In this document: piece after piece, positions 56,366 to 64,000 of the stretch
How the letters are laid out: the number at the start of each line of letters is the position of its first letter
Numbering within the stretch: position 1 is the first letter of the stretch
Assembly (NCBI GenBank): GCA_021770785.1
Contig: JAETQH010000008.1
Location: forward strand, 54,012-118,011
Direction of reading: 5' to 3'
Length of the DNA: 64,000 bases
Origin: Lachnospiraceae bacterium
GTDB lineage: Bacteria; Bacillota; Clostridia; Lachnospirales; Lachnospiraceae
Made by a program: the position numbers and the translations under genes
The notes under the pieces: model-generated
The model's database searches: none
What the model was told of the DNA's origin: nothing
The model's input: only the letters and a program-made list of their open reading frames with translations

Positions 56366-57557
56366 TAAAGCTTATATTATGGCAAATCAATGTATTTTTA
56401 ATAAAAGAACAGGGAAACGATATGAGATACCGAATGAATTATGGGAAGAACTGTTATTTTGTTATGGGAAAATGAAATTAGATGAGATTAGTAAAGATTT
56501 CCTTGATTTTCTGAAAAATGAAAAAATAATAATTGAAAGTGAAGAAATGTACTTACCATATATTGCTCAAAGTGAATATAGTAATATGCGGCTTTTTATT
56601 CAATTAACAGGAAATTGTAACTTAATGTGTAAACATTGCTTTTTGGGAGGTTCATCTAATGAAGAAAATTATTTTTCATTAGAAAAGACAACGGATATAA
56701 TTAAGCAAGCAGTCCATTTCGGTATTGCTAGAGTTGATTTTACAGGGGGTGAAATTTCTACAATTCCTTATTTAAAAGATTTGCTTGTCTATTTAGATGG
56801 ATTGCCGGTAATGTATTCTTTATTTACAAATTTAGCGTTTACTTCAGAGAAAATTATAGAACAGATGATAAAAAGTAAGGGGCTTGGTCAGGTTATTACA
56901 AGCATTGATTATTTTGAATCTGAAAAACATGATGATTTTCGTGGAAAAAAGGGAGCGTTTAATTCTACATTCGCGAATGTCTTGAGGCTTCATGAAGCCG
57001 GAGTGCCGGTTACAATAAATGCCATGATATTAAAAGATAATCATGATGATATTATGCGTATGATAGATTTTTTTATTCCGAAAGGGATAGAGATGCATTT
57101 TGATACAATAGTGGAAAAGGGGAATGCTATTAAGAATTTGGATATTTTTAAGGAAGATACGGTAGAAAATGTAAAATTTATTTGTGAGTGTATGAAATAT
57201 TTAGAGGAACAGTATCAGCAAAGAAGCAAAATAAAAGATACAGCCTGTGGAGTGGGTAAGGAACTATTATATGTTAATAAGGACGGAAGATTTCAACTGT
57301 GTCCAGGACTTACAGAACGGGAAGATTCCCGTTATTATATAGGAAATGCGATTAATGAAGCGTACAAGAGTTTAGAGAAATTTGACTTAACCTGTGAAGA
57401 AAAAAAATGTGAATTTTATAAAAATTGCAGTTTTGGGTGTCGAGAAAAGGCATTAGTAAATTATGGGTCGATAAATGCCCCGGATGCGGCATTATGCCAG
57501 TTGTTGCGAAAGGTGGGAAAAAAGAAGGAGAAAAAAGCCATTACAGTGGCAAAATGA
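56352..57557 (+). CDS. Radical SAM/SPASM peptide maturase
   Basis: This is a 401-residue radical SAM enzyme. The N-terminal 80 residues look like a PqqD/RRE-like recognition part. The cluster motif is CNLMCKHCFLGG, with cysteines at about 89, 93 and 96, then the glycine motif VDFTGGEISTIPY. The SPASM end has TACGVGKELLYV, FQLCPGLT, KKCEFYKNCSFGCREKA and DAALCQ, consistent with auxiliary clusters. It is translationally coupled to the gene before and 6 bases before the next. It likely modifies a ribosomal peptide; the substrate is unknown. Confidence 0.9.
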   Translation: MLTFNKAYIMANQCIFNKRTGKRYEIPNELWEELLFCYGKMKLDEISKDFLDFLKNEKIIIESEEMYLPYIAQSEYSNMRLFIQLTGNCNLMCKHCFLGGSSNEENYFSLEKTTDIIKQAVHFGIARVDFTGGEISTIPYLKDLLVYLDGLPVMYSLFTNLAFTSEKIIEQMIKSKGLGQVITSIDYFESEKHDDFRGKKGAFNSTFANVLRLHEAGVPVTINAMILKDNHDDIMRMIDFFIPKGIEMHFDTIVEKGNAIKNLDIFKEDTVENVKFICECMKYLEEQYQQRSKIKDTACGVGKELLYVNKDGRFQLCPGLTEREDSRYYIGNAINEAYKSLEKFDLTCEEKKCEFYKNCSFGCREKALVNYGSINAPDAALCQLLRKVGKKKEKKAITVAK

Positions 57558-57563
57558 GAGGAA

Positions 57564-58055
57564 ATGAAAACAAATAGTATTTTAATTGAACTCACAAATC
57601 GTTGCAACTTAAATTGCCTATATTGCTTTGAAAAGAAACGGGATTTATACAGAGATATCGGGCAAAATTTCCATCAAAGCAGGGAACAAACACTAAAAGT
57701 GCTTTCTGAGAATCAAGAAATAACAAATGTGACGCTTTCAGGAGGTGAACCCTTATTATATGAAAATTTAGAAAAAATAATAGAATGGTTTTCAGAAAAG
57801 CAAATTACACTTTTAACAAATGGGATTAAGCGGATAGAAAATAAAGAGGTGATAAGAGATCTGGATATTGTTGTGAGTCTTGATGGTGATTATGATGTGA
57901 TGAGCAGACATAGAGGGATTAGTGAAAGCCAGTTTTTGCGAATTAATAAAACGATTGAGTGGTATATCAAATATGCCAAAAGTGTATCTGTTAATACCGT
58001 AGTTACACCATATAATATTAATAAAAAAGAATATTATCCTTACGAAAAATTATAA
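57564..58055 (+). pseudogene. Radical SAM protein, cut by an IS3 element
   Basis: The first 163 residues of a second radical SAM enzyme are intact: MKTNSILIELTNRCNLNCLYCFE (Cys 14, 18, 21), SGGEPLLYENL, then the barrel strands VVSLDGDYDVMSRHRG and SVSVNTVVTPYNI. The frame then stops at a TAA directly at the IS3 left end. The rest of the barrel and any SPASM domain are not found on the other side, so a deletion probably came with the insertion. The truncated product should not be an active enzyme. Confidence 0.85.
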
Positions 58056-58141
58056 TGGTCTCATAAATTAAGACACTTTTTCGGACAGATTTTAATGAAT
58101 CTGATATACTTAAACCAGTATGAGAGAAAGGATTCATTATC

Positions 58142-58405
58142 ATGTCCAGACAAAGAAGAAATTTTCAACCCAATCTGCTCCGCAACTGGAAAAAGGAGTT
58201 CCTAAGCAATGCGGCTGTTGTGTTCGACGACAAGCGTGAGGAAAACCTCAAAGAAAAGCTTGCCGAAGAGCGAAAAGAGAAAGCGGAGTATGCCAAAAAG
58301 GTTGGTCAGTTAACTATGCAGGTTGACTGGCTCAAAAAAAAATCTGAAGAAATTTGCGGACCTGACTACGAGAGTGAATTTAGTCCAAAGCCTTTTGACG
58401 ACTAA
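58142..58405 (+). CDS. IS3 OrfA, shortened
   Basis: This is an 87-residue OrfA-type protein starting MSRQRRNFQPNLLRNWKKEF. The usual IS3-type helix-turn-helix start (KxxVLEILKGEKTLxELAxENxI) is missing between RRNF and QPNLLRNW, so about 30 residues appear deleted in frame. The leucine-zipper-like KVGQLTMQVDWLKKKSEE remains. Loss of the DNA-binding part suggests a defective copy. The frame overlaps OrfB at an A run (58334-58342). Confidence 0.85.
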   Translation: MSRQRRNFQPNLLRNWKKEFLSNAAVVFDDKREENLKEKLAEERKEKAEYAKKVGQLTMQVDWLKKKSEEICGPDYESEFSPKPFDD

Positions 58406-59213
58406 AGAAATACCGGCTTCCGTAGGTGCCAGGTTGCTTGACATCAACCGTACAAGCATTTATTACAAGGGCTCACCTATTTCAGATGAGGAACTGGCCT
58501 GCAAAGAGATCATTGATCATCTCCATACAGATAATCCCACTTGGGGCGCAAGACAAATGTCTGCACAGTTAAAAGCCCGTGGTTATCAGGTTGGGCGCCG
58601 CAAGGCAAGACGCTACATGAATGAGATGGATATCTATCCGATCTATCCAAAGATGAATCTTTCCAAGCGGATGCAACAGGCGAAGGTATGTCCGTATCTT
58701 CTTCGTAATGCAGTCATAGACAAGCCAAACCAGGCATGGTCTATTGACATTACATATATTCCAATCAAGCGCGGATTTCTGTATCTGACCGCGGTGATCG
58801 ACTGGTATAGCCGTTGTATTGTCGGCTGGGAAGTAGATGATACGCTTGACACCAGAATGGTTATCAGCGCCCTGAAAAAAGCTTTCAAAGTGGCAAAACC
58901 GCAAATCCTAAATTCAGACCAGGGCTGTCAGTTTACAAGTCAGCAGTACATTGACTTTGTAAAGGAAAACGGTATCCGTCAAAGCATGGATGGAAAAAGC
59001 CGCTGGGCAGACAACATCATGATTGAGAGGTGGTTCCGCAGCTTCAAGTATGAAGAAGCTTATCTGACGCAGTACAACAACATCAGGGAAGCCAGAGCTA
59101 CTATCGGACATTATATCCACACCTACAACTTTGAGCGGCGCCATTCTGCACTTGATTACCAAACACCGGCTGAATGCTACTATCCGGCAATGTTGATGCC
59201 ATATGTAGCTTAG
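58323..59213 (+). CDS. IS3 OrfB transposase
   Basis: This is an integrase-type catalytic protein of up to 296 residues. The DDE residues are seen in WSIDITYIPIKRG, ILNSDQGCQFTSQQY and NIMIERWFRSFKYEEAYL. The HTH_21 region DNPTWGARQMSAQLKARGYQVGRRKARRYM precedes it. The frame is in the +1 position relative to OrfA, and the overlap includes nine A in a row, a likely slippage site. The true start may be internal or by frameshift from OrfA. Confidence 0.9.
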   Translation: MTGSKKNLKKFADLTTRVNLVQSLLTTKEIPASVGARLLDINRTSIYYKGSPISDEELACKEIIDHLHTDNPTWGARQMSAQLKARGYQVGRRKARRYMNEMDIYPIYPKMNLSKRMQQAKVCPYLLRNAVIDKPNQAWSIDITYIPIKRGFLYLTAVIDWYSRCIVGWEVDDTLDTRMVISALKKAFKVAKPQILNSDQGCQFTSQQYIDFVKENGIRQSMDGKSRWADNIMIERWFRSFKYEEAYLTQYNNIREARATIGHYIHTYNFERRHSALDYQTPAECYYPAMLMPYVA

Positions 59214-59328
59214 CATATATGGATCTGGGGAGCGCTCCACTATTCTCCCCATGTTCCTTGTAACTTGTCCACCATATCAGTTCATTATAAAAATCTTAGA
59301 TTTTTGTCTTGACAACTGAGCCACTATA

Positions 59329-59607
59329 ATGCCCTGTACTATGAATGTTATCCGCAGCTGTTATGCGAAAGAGAGTATACAGGAGATTGCTAAAGAAATA
59401 ATAATACCAGAATATCATTTGCCTACGGATTGCTTTTACATTTTTGATAGAAGATATAAAACTTTTGAGGAGGTGGAAGAGGATCAACAAAACATATATG
59501 CTAAAATAGAATATATTTTAAAAAATTACCTGAATAGTGAAAAAAATTTGCCTTTCATAGAACCATATAGTTGTGTGGAAGCGATTTTATATAAGGAGGA
59601 ACATTGA
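59329..59607 (+). pseudogene. Fragment right of the IS3 insertion
   Basis: This 92-codon frame begins at an ATG just after the IS3 end and encodes VIRSCYAKESIQEIAKEII and later PFIEPYSCVEAILYKEEH. It does not match the missing part of the radical SAM gene. It overlaps the start of the subtilisin-like gene at its end. It may be the tail of a lost gene, or a small real protein; I do not recognise it. Confidence 0.45.
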
Positions 59608-59611
59608 GGTT

Positions 59612-60325
59612 GTGGCAAAAGGACAATTTGATGTATGCGTAATAGATTATTTCCCGCAAAATTTCATTAACGAACATAGAGAAAGCTGTATTTTGAAAGA
59701 GAAAGCAGATTTTGATATCAAACAAATTTCAACGATACCGCAAGGGCATGGCATAGCAATTTTACAATTAATGAAAATTGTTAATCCTCAAATAAAATGG
59801 GGGATAATTCCCATCACACCTGATATGAACTTGGGGCAGATAAATAATCAGCTCTCATATTTGATAGAAAATAAGATTGTTAAAATTATTAATGTTAGCT
59901 TTGGCTTTTATAAAGTAGAGAAAACGCAGCTTGCCAGACTTTCTAATCTGTGTCGGAAAGCAAAGGAAGAAAAGATAAGCATTGTTTGTGCTGCAGGAGA
60001 TAAACAACAGACGGTATATCCTGCAGATTTAAAGACGGTAATTCGAGTAACAGGTGTGGATAAAATAAAGTCAGAAAAAGACATGGAAGTAAACGGGCGT
60101 AATGTTTATGTAAAAAATGTAAGCTTTCGAGTCAGATGGACAGAGAATAGAAGAATTTGGGTACACGGAAGCAGCTTTTATGCCGGTATCGTTAGTGCAC
60201 TTTTAAGTTCCGGCTCGAACGATGGAGATAAAATAGAGAATCTGGAAAAGTTTTGTTTTGGAGCGTTTCGACAACAGATAGAGTTCAGAGAGGGAAAATT
60301 AGAACCTTTTGACGAGGGGGTCTAA
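59612..60325 (+). CDS. Small subtilisin-like (S8) serine protease
   Basis: This protein of about 237 residues starts at a GTG (59612) with AAGGAGG 12 bases upstream; an upstream ATG at 59573 would start in the preceding frame. The S8 triad is visible: Asp in VCVIDYFP (about 12), His in PQGHGIAIL (about 46) and Ser in GSSFYAGIVSALL (about 188). The oxyanion-hole Asn of AAGN is Asp here (VCAAGDKQQTVYPADL). No signal peptide or prodomain is seen, so it should work in the cytosol, likely removing a leader peptide. It lies between maturase and exporter genes. Confidence 0.82.
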   Translation: MAKGQFDVCVIDYFPQNFINEHRESCILKEKADFDIKQISTIPQGHGIAILQLMKIVNPQIKWGIIPITPDMNLGQINNQLSYLIENKIVKIINVSFGFYKVEKTQLARLSNLCRKAKEEKISIVCAAGDKQQTVYPADLKTVIRVTGVDKIKSEKDMEVNGRNVYVKNVSFRVRWTENRRIWVHGSSFYAGIVSALLSSGSNDGDKIENLEKFCFGAFRQQIEFREGKLEPFDEGV

Positions 60326-60352
60326 GAGGGAGAGAAGAGGAGCTGATAGAGG

Positions 60353-62041
60353 ATGAAAACAAGTGAAGTAATAAAGTTTGTAATAGATTCCACAGGAATG
60401 AAAAGAGGGAAAATATTATTAATATGTGTGATATGTATGATGTCTGCCGGCCTGCATACGGGAATGAATCTTGTATTACTTCCGTTAATTGACAATACGA
60501 TAATGGGAACGGGTGGATTGGCTGTGAAATATGCAGCAGCATTCATCGTATTTGTGATGTTAAATGCAGTATTTAAGTATATAAGAAAATCTGGGATTAA
60601 TGCGTTGTGTATTAGCAGCGAAATGTGCCTGACAGAAAGAGCAATAAAAAAATTGGGGGACAAGCAGATAGATTTTTTTGAAAATAGCAGGGAAGGGGAA
60701 ATTACTTTATTAATCAATAACAGAATAAAAAACTATAGAATTTTTTTAATGGATAATATTGAAAATTTTATTTTTGAACCGTTTGATTTTATGATAACTT
60801 TTTTTGCAGTGTGGTATGTGGATAGAAAAGTTGCTGGTATCGTATTTGCAGTGATAATTTTAAGTGCAATAGGAAATTTCTTTCTCAGTGGCAGAATAGT
60901 TCGGTCATCTCAGAATGCCTATGATGCAGAAAATGAGTTGAGAAATTATCAAAAAGAGATAGTGGAGAATTATGATAATGTTGTAATGTCGCATTTAAAT
61001 TTACATGTTGCAGGAATACATCAAATAAAAGTGAAAAGGGTGTTAGAAAAACAGAATATATTGACAAAAGAAAGTCAATGGGCTTATATTCCTGCACTTT
61101 TAAACGAATATTTGCCCACGATTATTTTTCTTCTGCTTGCTGTTTTTAAAATTTCTAAGGGGGAACTGACGTATGGGGGATTTGCTTCTCTTTTGTCTCT
61201 TATCAGTGGAGTATCATTACCGATAACTTATTATCTTCGTTCTTTTACGAGATTAAAGGAACAGTTTCCGTTTATTCAAAAAATGCAGAAATTACTGTTA
61301 GAAGAAGATGACAAAACAGACAATGAAACGATTTCAGATACTGCAAATATACAGAATATGGTGGCTTTTCAAAATGTAAGTTTTTCGTATGATGGAAAGA
61401 ATATGTGTATCGATAATGTAAGCTGTACCATAAAGAAAGGAGAGAAGGTTGGTATTATTGGAGCATCGGGAGCAGGAAAATCCACAATAATAAAGCTAAT
61501 TATGGGTTTTTATAGACCAGATTTGGGAGAGGTAAAAACATTAGGAGAAAATGCTTTCCTAAATCAGCGGAAAATATGGGAGAGGGTAGCATATGTTGAT
61601 AATGAAAATTTCTTGTTTGATGGTACGATAGAGTACAATATTACATTAAAGGATGAGAGATTGACAGAGGAAGAAAGGGAGAGATATGGAGAAATTTGTA
61701 ATATGCTCCATATTTCTGATATGGAGAAAGAGAACAGGGATATTAAGCAATTTGGAAAAAATTTATCCGGAGGGCAGCGCTTGCGTATTAGCCTTGCAAG
61801 GGCATTATACCGACGAGCGGATCTGTTGGTATTAGATGAGCCGATTTCTTCTTTTGATAGCGAGACAGAAAAATTAGTAACAGAACTATTAAAGAAAATA
61901 GAGGAAACTGTGATTTTAACTACGCACAGAATGGGATTGCTTTCTATATGCGATAGGATAATATCTTTGAAGGATGGTGAAATACAAATCAGTGGGGAGG
62001 AGCAGAAGAATGAAGAAAATATCATCTCATATGATTGTTAA
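60353..62041 (+). CDS. ABC exporter, first subunit
   Basis: This is a 562-residue membrane/ATPase fusion. The membrane domain has about six helices up to residue 300. The ATPase domain has Walker A GIIGASGAGKSTIIKLI, signature LSGGQRLRISLARAL and Walker B LLVLDEPISSFDSETE, with the His in LTTHRMG. No C39 peptidase is present. ATG 60353 has GAGGAG within reach. It overlaps the next ABC gene by 32 bases, so the two are probably a heterodimer. It likely exports the modified peptide of this cassette. Confidence 0.9.
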   Translation: MKTSEVIKFVIDSTGMKRGKILLICVICMMSAGLHTGMNLVLLPLIDNTIMGTGGLAVKYAAAFIVFVMLNAVFKYIRKSGINALCISSEMCLTERAIKKLGDKQIDFFENSREGEITLLINNRIKNYRIFLMDNIENFIFEPFDFMITFFAVWYVDRKVAGIVFAVIILSAIGNFFLSGRIVRSSQNAYDAENELRNYQKEIVENYDNVVMSHLNLHVAGIHQIKVKRVLEKQNILTKESQWAYIPALLNEYLPTIIFLLLAVFKISKGELTYGGFASLLSLISGVSLPITYYLRSFTRLKEQFPFIQKMQKLLLEEDDKTDNETISDTANIQNMVAFQNVSFSYDGKNMCIDNVSCTIKKGEKVGIIGASGAGKSTIIKLIMGFYRPDLGEVKTLGENAFLNQRKIWERVAYVDNENFLFDGTIEYNITLKDERLTEEERERYGEICNMLHISDMEKENRDIKQFGKNLSGGQRLRISLARALYRRADLLVLDEPISSFDSETEKLVTELLKKIEETVILTTHRMGLLSICDRIISLKDGEIQISGEEQKNEENIISYDC

Positions 62042-63644
62042 AAGCTATGATTTAACAGGAAAAATAGGATTTTTGTTTAACTGCTGTCAAAGCATTATTT
62101 CGGAAGTTGTATTTGGGCTGCTGAATTTGTACATATTCGATGTTTTAATTGTTGACAGTTCTAAGATAAATATGATTCTTGTGGCGCTATTTGTGACGGC
62201 ATTGTATTTTATTCTTGCGATTCCGTTGTGGGGGTATTGGATGGAAAAGTGCGTGAATAGAACAAAAGCAAATCTGGAGAGTTTTTTGGTAGAAAAATAT
62301 TTCTCATTGAATCCGCAGAAGGTGATGGAAAATCACTCATCGTACTTCTTAAGTATGTTGCAGGAGGATGTGGGAAAGACGGCTGAACTGGGCGGTTGGC
62401 AATTTGTCGTTTTAGTGCAGGCGGTTATTTCAGGCATAGTAGCTGCAGTTGTTTTTGGTAGTTTGTCTATGAAAATTTTGTTGGTTTTGCTTGTAATCGG
62501 AATAGTTCCTGTAGTGATAAATGGTTTTTGTGCTCCAATCATCCGGCATACTTCTGAGAAAATAAGAGATAAGACAGAACAACGGTTAAAAGCTGTGATT
62601 GATTTTATTAATAATATAATTATTATGAAAGTATACCGAATAGAGAATGCTCAAATCAAGAAGGTGCTGCAATCCTCAGCGCAGATTTGCAGTTTACAGA
62701 AAAAAAATTATAATATGGGATTATTGACAAATACCATGCAGGATTTTATTTTTAATGGAGTCTACCGAATTGTAATTGTTTTGATGGGGTTATATTATTA
62801 CAATCATGGAAAACTTACATTTGGTTCTATTATGTTTATGCTGTCGATGTCAGAGGGTCTGTCATTTTGTATAGGTTCTCTTGGTTCTTACGTCAAAGAG
62901 GTACAGGAAGTTCTGGTAAGTAAGAGGAGGGTTGACGAGTTTGGGTATTTAGAAAATGAATGTACGGAGGAAGAAGGAAAAATAGCGCATATTGAAAACA
63001 TAGAATTTCAGAATATTTATTTTTCTTACCCGGATGGAAATCAGGCGATTTTTGAAGATATGAGTTTAAATTTAGATAGAGAAGATAATTATGTATTGCT
63101 TGGTGAAAACGGAAGTGGAAAGAGTTCTGTTATAAAGTTGCTTTTTGGTTTATATCAGCCATTACAGGGGAAAATATGTATTAACAATGGTTATTTTGTA
63201 AAAAAATTGCAGGATAGAATTGCTTATGTTCCGCAGGAGCCAGATGTTTATGAGGGGACGTTGCTTTACAATTTATTGTTGGAAAAAAGTGATTATGATG
63301 AAAGAGAGGTTATACTTGCATTGGAGACAGTAGAATTGCTTGCATGGGCAGATTCTTTGGAGAGGAAGCTATATACTGTATTTCAGGAAAAGGGGAAAGA
63401 TGTCTCAAGAGGTCAGAAAACAAGAATTGCGCTGGCACGGGCGTTAATCAGGCGTCCGGACTTTATATTTGCAGATGAAATAGACGCAAACATAGATGCG
63501 GAAATGTTAAAGCGTATAATAAATAATATACGCACAAATTATATGAAATGCGGCATTGTTGCAATTACACATAGAAAAAACGAAGATGTTTATAAGGATT
63601 TTCGCAAAATACAGATAGAAAATAATAAGTGTTATATATTATAG
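62010..63644 (+). CDS. ABC exporter, second subunit
   Basis: This is a membrane/ATPase fusion of about 544 residues. The start at 62010 (MKKISSHMIVKSYD) has GGAGGAGC upstream. The ATPase domain has Walker A LLGENGSGKSSVIKLLFG and Walker B FIFADEIDANID, with the His in AITHRKNE. Its signature reads VSRGQKTRIALARAL, with Arg in place of the usual second Gly. Both of the paired subunits keep a catalytic Glu. It pairs with the preceding gene. Confidence 0.88.
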   Translation: MKKISSHMIVKSYDLTGKIGFLFNCCQSIISEVVFGLLNLYIFDVLIVDSSKINMILVALFVTALYFILAIPLWGYWMEKCVNRTKANLESFLVEKYFSLNPQKVMENHSSYFLSMLQEDVGKTAELGGWQFVVLVQAVISGIVAAVVFGSLSMKILLVLLVIGIVPVVINGFCAPIIRHTSEKIRDKTEQRLKAVIDFINNIIIMKVYRIENAQIKKVLQSSAQICSLQKKNYNMGLLTNTMQDFIFNGVYRIVIVLMGLYYYNHGKLTFGSIMFMLSMSEGLSFCIGSLGSYVKEVQEVLVSKRRVDEFGYLENECTEEEGKIAHIENIEFQNIYFSYPDGNQAIFEDMSLNLDREDNYVLLGENGSGKSSVIKLLFGLYQPLQGKICINNGYFVKKLQDRIAYVPQEPDVYEGTLLYNLLLEKSDYDEREVILALETVELLAWADSLERKLYTVFQEKGKDVSRGQKTRIALARALIRRPDFIFADEIDANIDAEMLKRIINNIRTNYMKCGIVAITHRKNEDVYKDFRKIQIENNKCYIL

Positions 63645-63647
63645 AAA

Positions 63648-63800
63648 ATGAAAGATTTTGCTTTTGGATGGTTCAAATATTACATGAATGCAATTTCTCC
63701 CCTGGCAACCTCTTTGACTAGAAATAGGAGTGATGTTTTACTTTTGGACTATGGCTGTGGAAAAAAATTCGTCCTTATATCCATTGAACATATCAGATAA
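63648..63800 (+). CDS. 50-residue open frame after the exporter
   Basis: This frame begins 3 bases after the exporter stop with MKDFAFGWFKYYMNAISPL, and ends KKFVLISIEHIR. No ribosome binding site is clear. Its LLLDYGCGKK centre does not look like a RiPP core, and I do not recognise a family. It could be the cut start of a larger gene. It is recorded because it is the only small frame found next to the cassette. Confidence 0.35.
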   Translation: MKDFAFGWFKYYMNAISPLATSLTRNRSDVLLLDYGCGKKFVLISIEHIR

Positions 63801-64000
63801 ATACGAATCAGTTCATTTGTAGTGTTTAGAGTCAGTGTAGTAAAGAGAAATGAATTTTTACAAGGATAGATTGAAAGGGAGTATAAGTTTGAAACAAATA
63901 AGTAAAAGACAGCCAAGAAATAAAGGGCATAGCAAATAAACCATCTTTCGGTGGCTTAAAAATCAAATATAGACACAACACCTAATCAGGTAACAGGAGC
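63801..64000. other. End of window, no confident gene
   Basis: Only a very short frame is seen here: TTG at about 63891, with AAAGGGAG upstream, coding for KQISKRQPRNKGHSK. Nothing else can be supported; a gene could start here and run beyond the window. Confidence 0.3.

Larger units (their letters stand above)
58056..59323 (+). mobile_element. IS3-family insertion sequence
   Basis: The ends TGGTCTCATAAATTAAGACA and, inverted, TGGCTCAGTTGTCAAGACA give imperfect terminal repeats starting TG. Two ORFs lie inside. TATAATG occurs at both junctions (58051-58057 and 59325-59331), but a clean target duplication cannot be set. The insert splits a radical SAM gene. Confidence 0.85.

Noticed and set aside
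1..64000. CRISPR array
   Set aside because: No regularly spaced repeats were seen anywhere in the window.

Overview
The window looks like a chromosome segment of a gut Clostridia bacterium, most likely Lachnospiraceae. This rests on gene content: an iron-containing alcohol dehydrogenase next to a TetR regulator, a GH2/GPH sugar locus, a rubredoxin-first rubrerythrin with a PerR-type regulator, a DUF6128-like protein, a large Bacillus/Clostridium-type SRP RNA, and Firmicutes-like ribosome binding sites. The genus cannot be fixed from sequence alone. A moderately GC-rich, mostly minus-strand core (about 6.2-43.9 kb) is flanked by AT-rich accessory DNA.

Layout. (1) 0-6 kb: an IS110-family transposase with a long non-coding tail, then an AT-rich cassette with two radical SAM/SPASM genes (one frameshifted) and a peptide-type ABC exporter. 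(2) 6.2-9.4 kb: ybaB, dnaX and a phosphofructokinase. (3) 9.5-14.3 kb: a GH2 glycosidase and a sugar symporter facing a frameshifted AraC regulator. (4) 14.3-19.6 kb: a histidine kinase, response regulator, ABC ATPase and FtsX-type permease unit. (5) 20-28 kb: tRNA-Pro, a methyltransferase, tRNA-Ser, copper homeostasis (copA with a C-terminal CopZ-like domain, csoR and its operator), alcohol dehydrogenase with TetR, and AraC opposite a 33-codon gene. (6) 28-40 kb: EcsC-like, MATE, small alarmone synthetase, UDP-sugar pyrophosphorylase, a membrane protein, YitT, a NhaD-like antiporter with a cytidylate-kinase-like protein, pta and a PsiE-like protein. (7) 40-44 kb: SRP RNA, tadA, GNAT, DUF6128-like, PerR and rubrerythrin. 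(8) 44-46.2 kb: a zone of decayed signalling genes. (9) 46.6-53.5 kb: a large hybrid histidine kinase with a double-receiver protein, a TetR/cation-antiporter pair and a tocopherol-cyclase-like protein. (10) 53.6-64 kb: a rubrerythrin remnant, a second IS110 element, and an AT-rich plus-strand operon with a SPASM-like protein, two radical SAM genes (one cut by an IS3 element), a small subtilisin-like protease and a two-subunit ABC exporter.

How the genes work together. Both ends of the window carry radical-SAM/SPASM plus exporter cassettes, the usual layout for making and exporting a ribosomally made, post-translationally modified peptide (RiPP). Both are damaged, one by a one-base shift and one by an IS3 element, and no precursor peptide gene is evident in either. 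The right-hand cassette is the best candidate for an undescribed system: a SPASM-like protein lacking the radical SAM cysteine motif, a full radical SAM maturase, and a signal-peptide-less S8 protease whose oxyanion-hole Asn appears to be Asp. In the core, the tadA-SRP RNA-dnaX-ybaB-recR order known from other Firmicutes is split: tadA/SRP RNA lie about 32 kb from dnaX/ybaB, and recR is absent where it is expected.
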